From Candidatus Falkowiibacteriota bacterium (GTDB lineage Archaea > Iainarchaeota > Iainarchaeia > Iainarchaeales > GCA-2688035): DNA of 8,454 nt. Numbering within the stretch: position 1 is the first letter of the stretch; every line of letters starts with the position of its first letter. This document shows, in pieces, positions 1 through 5,390 of the stretch. The notes beneath the pieces are model-generated. The model was given only the letters and a program-made list of their open reading frames with translations. It made no database searches and was not told the DNA's origin. The stretch spans positions 1-8,454 of the forward strand of contig JAFCBY010000046.1 in assembly GCA_017610485.1 (NCBI GenBank). The letters run 5' to 3'. The translations under genes and the position numbers were made by a program.

Positions 1-313
1 AACAAACCCTGTTATTGTAACGCCTAAAAGGGTTAGGCCTGGCTTGAGAAAAATAATGGGCTCGAACATTCTGGTCAGGCATATTGACAGAAAAATGTTT
101 TTTGGCTTTGACTTGGTGAAATACTATAATTTTTGGCTGCCTGTTTCCGACCCAGAAAAAACCCTCATTGACTTTGTTTACTTCAGGGGGCATCTGCCAG
201 GGGACGCCCTGGCTGAAATAAAATCAAAACTTGACGGAAAGAAATTAGGCAACTATCTAAAAAAGTGCAATCCAAGAATTAGAAAACAAGTCAAAGAATT
301 AATACGCGATTAG
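1..313 (+). CDS. AbiEi-like antitoxin/regulator, 3' part only
   Basis: The reading frame is open from base 2 to the stop at 311-313, so this is the C-terminal ~103 residues of a gene that begins left of the window. The TTG at 44 is internal and should not be taken as the start. The visible part contains TNPVIVTPKRVRPG, then FGFDLVKYYNFWLPVSDPEK followed by TLIDFVYF. A short beta segment leading into '(V/A)SdPEKTLiDfvyf' is the hallmark of the C-terminal half of AbiEi-type antitoxins, which normally repress their own operon and neutralise an AbiEii nucleotidyltransferase. The usual wHTH half would lie outside the window. No toxin gene follows on the same strand: the next gene is convergent and is itself a nucleotidyltransferase with its own partner. 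Family assignment rests on motif recall, so it is moderately sure. Confidence 0.6.
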   Translation, partial: TNPVIVTPKRVRPGLRKIMGSNILVRHIDRKMFFGFDLVKYYNFWLPVSDPEKTLIDFVYFRGHLPGDALAEIKSKLDGKKLGNYLKKCNPRIRKQVKELIRD

Positions 314-373
314 CAGCGTTGAGGAGGCTGCAAGCAGCAGCTCACTGCCATTTCCCTGCAGGTTTTCCAGGCC

Positions 374-1024
374 TTACCTGCTTTCCTTTATCCTTTTCAG
401 CAATTGCTGCTTTGCCTTTTTCAATTCCCTTGGGTTTAGGCCAAGGTATTTCCCGTCTTTGAATGACTGCACTGTTTCAACAAGCCTTTGTTTGAATTCC
501 TGCAGGCCGTGCTTTTGCAGTAGTCTATTGTACTCTTTCAGGTTTATGTCTGCCTTTAGCAGCAATTCCATTATGTCCAGCCTGTCCTTTAGGCCTTTCT
601 CGCTTTTTCCCCTGGCCTTTTCTGCCCCCTGTTTCAGAGCCAAAAGAGTTTCCTGGCTTACAACTGAAAAGCCCTCAATTTCCCTCGTTTCCTTTACTGC
701 TTCCTCTAACGGGATTGTAATTTTTGAAAAGTGCGGAACGTAGACATCAACGTCTATTTCACCCAAATAAAATTCGTATTTTCTCAGCCTGTCGTTCTTT
801 TTCAAGTCAAACATTTGCTTAAGCCTGTTCAATTCCTCAAAGTCCACGACTATGTCAATGTCCTTGCTTTTGTGGCTTCTTGCATAAAGCCATATTGCCC
901 ACCCGCCAATTAGCACAAACCGCAGCTTTCTCCTCTTCATTTCCTGCAGCTTTTCCCAGCTTCTCTGCGTTATCAAATCATTCCAGTAAGGCATTTCCTT
1001 TCCTCTCCCTTTCCACCACTTCAT
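374..1024 (-). CDS. AbiEii-like nucleotidyltransferase (toxin of a type IV-like TA pair)
   Basis: A 216-residue protein with the minimal nucleotidyltransferase fold. The GG motif is IGGWAIWLY (39-47). The first carboxylates are in KDIDIVVD (54-61, D55 and D57) and the third is in EIDVDVYVPHF (89-99, D91 or D93). A KDRLDIMELL segment (146-155) matches the conserved C-terminal K-D-x-x-D motif of AbiEii-type toxins. These enzymes transfer a nucleotide to a target (tRNA in characterised MenT proteins), so cytoplasmic transferase activity is likely; the substrate here is unknown. All catalytic residues seem present. The start ATG overlaps the stop of the upstream gene as ATGA (1021-1024), indicating translational coupling; Met11 (MPYW) is an alternative start. 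It lies second in a two-gene unit behind a wHTH protein, the usual antitoxin-toxin order. Confidence 0.75.
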   Translation of the reverse strand: MKWWKGRGKEMPYWNDLITQRSWEKLQEMKRRKLRFVLIGGWAIWLYARSHKSKDIDIVVDFEELNRLKQMFDLKKNDRLRKYEFYLGEIDVDVYVPHFSKITIPLEEAVKETREIEGFSVVSQETLLALKQGAEKARGKSEKGLKDRLDIMELLLKADINLKEYNRLLQKHGLQEFKQRLVETVQSFKDGKYLGLNPRELKKAKQQLLKRIKESR

Positions 1025-1611
1025 TCAAGCAGGGCATCTATCTTTGCCTCCAGCTCCTTCAAAAAATCTCTTGCATACCATTCAGGCAGATTCCAAAGGT
1101 CTGCAAAAATTTGTCCAACTGTAGCGGTTTTTCCATAATCCTCCATCAAAGTGTCCTTTTCCAAGACAAACAGGTTCGCATTCCTCTTCCCCTCTGGAAA
1201 GCGTTTCTTCACCTCTTCCAGGTCAGAGGCGTAAACATAGACCTCGCTATAGTCTGCAGGCATCTCATCGAACCTGAACTTATACCCAGAGTAGGCCGTA
1301 AAGACAACGTCCGAAGGCATCTTTTTTTCAATCTCCCCCACTGGCTTTTCAACCCTTGTACTGTAAACAAGCTCTGACCCGGGGTTTCTGGTGCTTGCCC
1401 AAAACAAGAGAATCTTTCTTGCATTAACAATTGAGAAGTTCCTCGGATTAACCTTAATTGCATTCATCCTGCGCAATGGCTGCAGGGCATGGTTTACATT
1501 GCTCAAAGAAACCTTCAGCCTGCTGCTTAACCCCTTCTGCGTAAAAGACTGCACGCCCTTTTCAAGCACCTGGAAAAGGAGTTCCCTGTAGACAAACTCG
1601 GTCTTTTTCAT
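1021..1611 (-). CDS. Winged-helix AbiEi-like antitoxin/autorepressor
   Basis: A 196-residue protein if it begins at the ATG at 1611 (MKKTEFVYREL). A TTG six codons further upstream is open, but the ATG lies exactly 27-28 bases after a TATA box and has no Shine-Dalgarno site, consistent with a leaderless message. Residues ~1-60 look like a wHTH: TEFVYRELLFQVLEKG, FTQKGLSSRLKVS, then a recognition helix around SLSNVNHALQPLRRM. The C-terminal ~50 residues (LFVLEKDTLMEDYG, TVGQIFADLWNLPEWYARDF, LKELEAKI) resemble the 'v.p.Q.y.DLw' tail of AbiEi-class antitoxins. It overlaps the nucleotidyltransferase gene by four bases. Role inferred: binds its own promoter and counteracts the downstream enzyme. 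DNA binding is fairly clear; the antitoxin role comes mainly from gene order. Confidence 0.65.
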   Translation of the reverse strand: MKKTEFVYRELLFQVLEKGVQSFTQKGLSSRLKVSLSNVNHALQPLRRMNAIKVNPRNFSIVNARKILLFWASTRNPGSELVYSTRVEKPVGEIEKKMPSDVVFTAYSGYKFRFDEMPADYSEVYVYASDLEEVKKRFPEGKRNANLFVLEKDTLMEDYGKTATVGQIFADLWNLPEWYARDFLKELEAKIDALLE

Positions 1612-1633
1612 ACTACAATATCTTAACAAAACC

Positions 1634-1643
1634 GTTTATAAAC
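1634..1643 (-). promoter_or_regulatory. TATA box of the TA-like operon
   Basis: GTTTATAAAC is centred about 27.5 bases upstream of the ATG at 1611. In archaea this distance places transcription initiation at or next to the A of the start codon, so a leaderless transcript is expected. No GGAGG or GGTG precedes the ATG. A second palindromic A/T element, CATTTAAATG at 1663-1672, is a weaker alternative. Confidence 0.55.
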
Positions 1644-1644
1644 A

Positions 1645-1662
1645 TTTCGATAAAGGTCGAAA
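1645..1662. promoter_or_regulatory. Candidate operator dyad upstream of the TA-like operon
   Basis: TTTCGA (1645-1650) and TCGAAA (1657-1662) form a perfect 6-bp inverted repeat around a 6-base spacer. AAACATTT occurs on either side of it, at 1640-1647 and 1660-1667, exactly 20 bp (two helical turns) apart. The block abuts the BRE/TATA region of the wHTH gene, where a dimeric autorepressor would block TBP/TFB. Binding by the wHTH protein is inference. Confidence 0.4.
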
Positions 1663-1725
1663 CATTTAAATGCTCATAATTGTCTTCATTAAAGCACCCC
1701 CAAAATCAACCAAACACGCACTTTT

Positions 1726-1743
1726 CCCTTTTTTAGGCTTTCG
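1726..1743. repeat. Direct repeat, left copy flanking the small membrane gene
   Basis: CCCTTTTTTAGGCTTTCG. The same block, with two more T's, recurs at 1949-1967, so near-identical copies bracket the 54-residue gene about 224 bp apart. On the minus strand this copy reads CGAAAGCCTAAAAAAG and lies just downstream of that gene. Confidence 0.5.
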
Positions 1744-1762
1744 CTAGAACCTGCACGCTTTC

Positions 1763-1927
1763 TCATTTGTTCATTTTTGGCAGAATCAGGAACGCGAAGA
1801 CAGCCGTGATTCCTGCAAGCACCCAGAAAACGATTGGGTCCAGCTGGCCGATTACTGACATTGTCAGGGCCGCCACCAAGGCTGTGGACATCAGCAGGAC
1901 CATGGCCTTGAGGGCTTTGGGGTTCAT
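1763..1927 (-). CDS. Small two-helix membrane protein, unknown function
   Basis: A 54-residue ORF from ATG (1925-1927) to TGA (1763-1765). Two hydrophobic helices are evident: residues ~6-27 (LKAMVLLMSTALVAALTMSV) and ~31-50 (PIVFWVLAGITAVFAFLILP), joined by the short polar turn GQLD. The ends are basic (MNPK and PKMNK), which predicts a hairpin with both termini in the cytoplasm. I do not recognise a family. It has no obvious Shine-Dalgarno site, but an A-rich TATA-like element sits about 28 bases upstream, so it may be leaderless like its neighbours. It lies 48 bp after the kinase-like gene on the same strand, so it could also be the last gene of that transcript. A longer ORF in another frame starting at GTG 1937 is soluble-looking and Pro/Gly-rich, and is less convincing. 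Confidence 0.55.
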   Translation of the reverse strand: MNPKALKAMVLLMSTALVAALTMSVIGQLDPIVFWVLAGITAVFAFLILPKMNK

Positions 1928-1948
1928 GTGAATTCACTTGGGTTCAAA

Positions 1949-1967
1949 CCTTTTTTTTAGGCTTTCG
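1949..1967 (-). promoter_or_regulatory. TATA-like element / right copy of the flanking repeat
   Basis: On the minus strand this reads CGAAAGCCTAAAAAAAAGG and its A-tract is centred about 28 bases upstream of the ATG at 1927. CGAAAG could serve as the BRE. It is also the right copy of the direct repeat seen at 1726-1743. A 10-bp palindrome, GTGAATTCAC (1928-1937), lies between it and the start codon. Confidence 0.35.
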
Positions 1968-1975
1968 GGGGGGGC

Positions 1976-2878
1976 TTAGGCGGTCAGTCTCCTTCTAACC
2001 GGAAGCCTCATTGACATCTTTGGGCCAATCCTGCTATTTCCCACTCTGAAGGTTCCGCCCTGAGCTTCTGTGAGAATCCTTACAGAGATCTTGCCAAAGC
2101 CCCTTTTTGGGTCGTGCCAGGCCCTGGTGAAGCGAACTTTTCCAATCTTTGCAATCTCCGCCGCCGTGAGCTTTCGCCCGTGATTTGTCACATTTATCTC
2201 TGCCTGGCGGGTTTTCCTGTTAAGTGCGAGGGTAACGAAAATTGGTCGGCCAGGCGTGTGATTCAAGGCATCTGTCACAAGGTTCAAAATGCTTCTCCGA
2301 AGAAGAATCTTGTCAAAGCTGGCTTTGCCAATGTCCTTTCCCCTAAAAACTATTTTGACAGGCTTTCCGTCCCTGTCAACAAACTTTTGTGCCAGGACAT
2401 CCTTCAAAAAGGACCGCAGGTTTGCCCGAACAGGGTTTGCGTGAACTTTTCTGCCAAGGTTCCCTGCAGAAAACTGCTTTTGAAAATCGTTAAGCCTTTC
2501 AATTGCCCCGTTCAGACACTCTGCCGTATCTTTATGCAGCTTTCCATCATTCTTTTTCTTAATTGCCTTCAGTTTCGCAACAATTGCCTTCAATTTCTCA
2601 TTTCTTCCCCTCACAGCGCGCCTGTAGGCTACAATTGTTTTTTCCCAATTCCTTGGCGCGGTCTCAGCTTTTCTGAACTCAAAGAACCGGCCGTGAACAT
2701 TGTAAAGGGCTTTCCCAACCGCTGTCAACTCCAGGCCCAGTGCCTTCGCCTCCTTACTTTTGGTGTGAAAGGCAACAAGGTCAATCAGCGGAATAGTGTA
2801 ATATATCTGGTTTGCAGCGTCGTGGGAGAAAATTCTCATCGAGTCCTTCATTATTTCCCAAGGAAGCTCTTTTACCAT
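1976..2878 (-). CDS. Soluble, divergent histidine-kinase-like protein
   Basis: A 300-residue protein with no signal peptide, membrane helix, sensor or receiver domain. An H-box-like site lies near the N-terminus (FSHDAANQIYY, candidate phospho-His H19). A long charged helical stretch (~78-140, possible coiled coil) follows, then a C-terminal GHKL/HATPase_c-like region. Its N-box is ILRRSILNLVTDALNHTP-like (~192-209), where the usual Mg-binding Asn of N-A is Asp203. The G1 box reads VTNHGRKL (230-237), with Asn in place of Asp. The G2 box is GFGKISV (260-266), and EAQGGTFRVGNS leads to RLP, the usual end of the fold. It could be an active kinase of the 'VxNxG' subtype or a weak or pseudo-kinase. 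It starts at the ATG at 2878, 27-28 bases after a TATA-like element, so it appears to be transcribed separately from the ABC genes. Confidence 0.65.
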   Translation of the reverse strand: MVKELPWEIMKDSMRIFSHDAANQIYYTIPLIDLVAFHTKSKEAKALGLELTAVGKALYNVHGRFFEFRKAETAPRNWEKTIVAYRRAVRGRNEKLKAIVAKLKAIKKKNDGKLHKDTAECLNGAIERLNDFQKQFSAGNLGRKVHANPVRANLRSFLKDVLAQKFVDRDGKPVKIVFRGKDIGKASFDKILLRRSILNLVTDALNHTPGRPIFVTLALNRKTRQAEINVTNHGRKLTAAEIAKIGKVRFTRAWHDPKRGFGKISVRILTEAQGGTFRVGNSRIGPKMSMRLPVRRRLTA

Positions 2879-2901
2879 AAAACAATTAGTGCCAAAGACC
2901 C

Positions 2902-2909
2902 TTATTTAG
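2902..2909 (-). promoter_or_regulatory. TATA-like element of the kinase-like gene
   Basis: CTAAATAA on the minus strand, centred about 27-28 bases upstream of the ATG at 2878 and lying in the 35-bp gap after the second permease gene. The spacing predicts a leaderless transcript. No Shine-Dalgarno site is visible before the ATG. Confidence 0.5.
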
Positions 2910-2913
2910 CTTT

Positions 2914-4113
2914 CTATTCGTATCTCAGGGCCTCAACAGGGTCGACTGAGGCTGCTCTCATTGCCGGGTAGACGCCTGCAATCATGCCGACTGCCATGCT
3001 GAATGCGACTGCTCCGACGATTAGTTGCGGTGTGACCACTGTGGTGAGTGGCAGGTTTGCCATTTCTGCGGCGATTGAGACAAGGGCTGCTGTGCCGACT
3101 CCTAGAATGAGGCCGACTATTCCGCCGGCCAGCCCTATGAGGCCTGCTTCCACAACAAAAATTCTTATTATTTTTGGCGTTGTTGCGCCGATTGCCTTCA
3201 TCAGGCCGATTTCCTTGGTTCTTTGCATGACAGACATCAGCATTGTGTTCATTATTCCAATGCCTCCCACCAGGAGGGAAATTGCGGCAATGCCTATCAG
3301 GACAAGGCTTATGATGCCGACGACGTCGCCTGCAATTGCCGAGATTTGCTGCAGGTCCATTATTTGGAAGTCTTTTTTGCCGTGGTCCTCCTCCAGCCGG
3401 TTTTCAATCCTTTGCTTTACTTCCTCCATTTCCTCCGACGACAAAATGTTTACGATTATTCTCGTGGGGGTTACCTCTGTTTCGCTGATTTTTTTGAGCT
3501 CGTCGCTGTTTATGACTATTGCTGGGTTAAACATTCTTGCAAAATTGTTGGTTGCCTCGTCAAGGATGCCCACGACCCTGAACTTTTTCCCGCCTATTTC
3601 GATTGACTGCTTTAGGCCGATTTCGGTTTTGATTATCCTTGAGGCGAACTTGCTGCCAATTACAACCCCCGAGGTGTCGTTTTCTGTAAGCTTTCTTCCC
3701 TCTGCAACGTTGGCCATTCCAATCATTGCAAGCTTGTCTATTTTTTCGGGCTCCACCCCAAGCAGTGTTACACTGTACCTTTCGCCCCTGAATTCTATTT
3801 GCTGGCCCGAGGTATAGATGGCTGCCGCAAAGTCAACGCCTCTCACCTCCTCAATTGTGCCGGCGTCGTCATCGCTTAGCTTTGCAAACATGCTTTCCAT
3901 CATTCCGCCGCCCGGCAGCACAAATATGGTGTCTGTTCCAAGCGACTGGAATTGCTGGGAAACAGACTGGTTTAGTCCCTCTCCAACCGAAATCAGCGCC
4001 ACAATGGCGGCAATGCCAATCACAATTCCAAGAATTGTGAGGAACGACCTGAATCGCATTCCCTTCAGGTTTGCGAAGGCAAACCGAATCAGTTCAAGGT
4101 CAACGGGAGCCAT
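2914..4113 (-). CDS. MacB-type ABC transporter permease, second paralogue
   Basis: A 399-residue MacB/FtsX-family permease starting at the ATG at 4113 (MAPVDLELIRFAFANLKG), which follows GGAGG with a 7-base spacer. An in-frame TTG extension to 4248 lies inside the upstream gene and is unlikely. Topology: TM1 ~24-44 (FLTILGIVIGIAAIVALISV), an extracellular MacB periplasmic core-like domain ~45-262, and a C-terminal FtsX domain with three helices ~264-290, ~317-350 and ~362-383. The coupling segment QRTKEIGLMKAIGAT (297-311) is the family signature and contacts the ATPase. The protein ends in DPVEALRYE, the typical MacB permease tail. It sits 16 bp behind the paralogous permease gene in the same operon. 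Full length for archaeal and Gram-positive members; substrate unknown. Confidence 0.9.
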   Translation of the reverse strand: MAPVDLELIRFAFANLKGMRFRSFLTILGIVIGIAAIVALISVGEGLNQSVSQQFQSLGTDTIFVLPGGGMMESMFAKLSDDDAGTIEEVRGVDFAAAIYTSGQQIEFRGERYSVTLLGVEPEKIDKLAMIGMANVAEGRKLTENDTSGVVIGSKFASRIIKTEIGLKQSIEIGGKKFRVVGILDEATNNFARMFNPAIVINSDELKKISETEVTPTRIIVNILSSEEMEEVKQRIENRLEEDHGKKDFQIMDLQQISAIAGDVVGIISLVLIGIAAISLLVGGIGIMNTMLMSVMQRTKEIGLMKAIGATTPKIIRIFVVEAGLIGLAGGIVGLILGVGTAALVSIAAEMANLPLTTVVTPQLIVGAVAFSMAVGMIAGVYPAMRAASVDPVEALRYE

Positions 4114-4120
4114 TTTTTGC

Positions 4121-4125
4121 CCTCC
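4121..4125 (-). promoter_or_regulatory. Shine-Dalgarno site setting the second permease start
   Basis: GGAGG on the minus strand, in the 16-bp gap between the two permease genes, 7 bases before the ATG at 4113. It argues against the alternative in-frame starts at 4140 (ATG) and 4248 (TTG), which have no comparable site. Confidence 0.7.
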
Positions 4126-4129
4126 AATC

Positions 4130-5335
4130 CTACTTTCCATGCCTAAGCGCCTCCACTGGCTCGAGCAATGCCGCCTTTCTTGCCGGAATGTATCCGGAAA
4201 CCATTCCGACAAACATTGCAAACACAACAGCTCCCACCATTGCAACAATGTTTATTCCAACCGGCAGTGCAAGTCCGTTGGCGGCGGCCGCAAATGACAC
4301 AATGCTTGCAAGAATCAATCCCAGTGCAACTCCCACAATTCCTCCAAAGCACCCTATAAGGCCTGCCTCTGCCAGAAACATTGACAAAACCTGGTTGTTT
4401 GTTGCGCCGATTGCCTTCATGACCCCGATCTCCTTGGTTCTTTCCATAACCGACATCAGCATTGTGTTCATTATTCCAATGCCCCCGACAACAAGGCTTA
4501 TTCCCGCCAGGGCAACCAAAACCGTTTGGATTAGGCCAAGCACAACGCCGGCCATGTCCATAATGTTTTCGGTTGTCATAATCGAAAAGTCCTCTTCCCC
4601 GTGCGCCCTCAGCAGCCTGTCCTCAATCCTTTCCGCCACTTCGTTTACAAGCGACCTGTCTGTTGCCTTCACCATTATCTCCATTGGATTCTCTTCCCCA
4701 AAAAAGTCCTGGACTGTTTTTTTTGGAAACCAGATCATGTTGGACGCAAATCCCCCGACAATGCCGGTCATGTCCTTTGAAATGCCGACTATTTTGAAAT
4801 TTTGGCCGTTTATCTCAATTTGGTCCTTCACCCTCAGGGTTTCATCCTCAAAGGCGTCCTCTGCAAAGCTTTCGGGTATTATCATGGCATACCTGTCGTT
4901 TGGAGCCAGCCACCTGCCCTTTATGACGTCAACGTAGCCTGCCTTTTCAAGAAATTCCTTGTCCTTTGTTTCAATTCCGATGATGAATATGCCGGTTTGT
5001 TTTTTCTTGAATTCGGCAATGCCTGCGGTTTCGTAAAAGCCCATCACCGACTCCACGCCCGGAATGTTTTCGATAATCCCTATGTCCCTTTCCTTCAGGG
5101 ACCTTGTAATCATTGTTGACATTCCAAGTTCGCTGCCGTTTTGGACGGTGAGGGTATCCATTCCCATTTTTTCGAATTCCTCGTTCACAGACTGGTTCAG
5201 GCCCTCGCCGATTGAAACAAGGGCAACTATGGCGGCAATGCCGATGACTATGCCTAAAAGTGTCAAAGAAGAGCGCATCTTTTGGGTTTTCAGGTTCCTG
5301 AAAGCAATTGAGAAAAGCTCTTTGTCAAGTTCCAT
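4130..5335 (-). CDS. MacB-type ABC transporter permease, first paralogue
   Basis: A 401-residue MacB/FtsX-family permease. TM1 spans ~22-42 (SSLTLLGIVIGIAAIVALVS) and is followed by the conserved IGEGLNQSV. The extracellular domain covers ~45-260. The FtsX core has helices at ~263-290, ~318-350 and ~361-382. The coupling segment ERTKEIGVMKAIGAT (298-312) and tail EPVEALRHGK are family signatures. It is clearly paralogous to the next gene: the membrane parts are nearly alike while the extracellular domains have diverged strongly. A heterodimeric permease pair, as in LolC/LolE, is therefore plausible, served by the ATPase two genes upstream. The ATG at 5335 has only a weak upstream Shine-Dalgarno context, and a 55-bp gap with a possible hairpin separates it from the Ig-repeat gene. 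Confidence 0.9.
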   Translation of the reverse strand: MELDKELFSIAFRNLKTQKMRSSLTLLGIVIGIAAIVALVSIGEGLNQSVNEEFEKMGMDTLTVQNGSELGMSTMITRSLKERDIGIIENIPGVESVMGFYETAGIAEFKKKQTGIFIIGIETKDKEFLEKAGYVDVIKGRWLAPNDRYAMIIPESFAEDAFEDETLRVKDQIEINGQNFKIVGISKDMTGIVGGFASNMIWFPKKTVQDFFGEENPMEIMVKATDRSLVNEVAERIEDRLLRAHGEEDFSIMTTENIMDMAGVVLGLIQTVLVALAGISLVVGGIGIMNTMLMSVMERTKEIGVMKAIGATNNQVLSMFLAEAGLIGCFGGIVGVALGLILASIVSFAAAANGLALPVGINIVAMVGAVVFAMFVGMVSGYIPARKAALLEPVEALRHGK

Positions 5336-5350
5336 TTAGCACACGCCCTG

Positions 5351-5390
5351 TTGAAGAAAAGGGAAAAGGGAGAGGAGGAGATTCCCCTCT
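5351..5390 (-). terminator. Possible intra-operon attenuator or partial terminator
   Basis: AGAGG (5371-5375) pairs with CCTCT (5386-5390), and an inner GG/CC extension across a one-base bulge is possible. On the minus strand the stem is followed by a pyrimidine-rich CCCTTTTCCCTTTTCTTC. A stem followed by a T-rich tract, directly after the Ig-repeat stop codon, could lower expression of the two permeases relative to upstream genes. The stem is short, so confidence is low. Confidence 0.25.

Noticed and set aside
314..373. GCTGC-AA-GCAGC hairpin and CTGCAGG palindrome between the convergent genes
   Set aside because: The stem is short with a two-base loop and no T-tract follows on either strand, so I do not call a terminator.
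1666..1689. Seven-codon ATG ORF (MKTIMSI) after a GGGGGTG site, just upstream of the wHTH promoter
   Set aside because: Too short to support as a gene. It ends inside the promoter of the next gene and has no conserved feature that can be judged from one sequence.
1689..1937. 82-residue minus-strand ORF starting at GTG
   Set aside because: It overlaps the 54-residue membrane gene in another frame. Its product is Pro/Gly/His-rich with no fold signal, while the ATG frame gives two clean membrane helices and a well-placed TATA element.
2114..2971. Long + strand ORF antisense to the kinase-like gene
   Set aside because: The product is Cys/Phe/Leu-rich with no motif, whereas the minus strand encodes recognisable GHKL features in this stretch.
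4114..4248. In-frame TTG and ATG upstream extensions of the second permease
   Set aside because: They lie within the first permease gene and give a Trp/Cys-rich leader unlike the family. The ATG at 4113 has GGAGG at correct spacing and a normal family N-terminus.
2984..4937. Several long + strand ORFs antisense to both permease genes
   Set aside because: Their Ser/Thr/Pro/Ile-rich products mirror the complement of hydrophobic permease codons. The minus-strand frames carry clear FtsX/MacB motifs.
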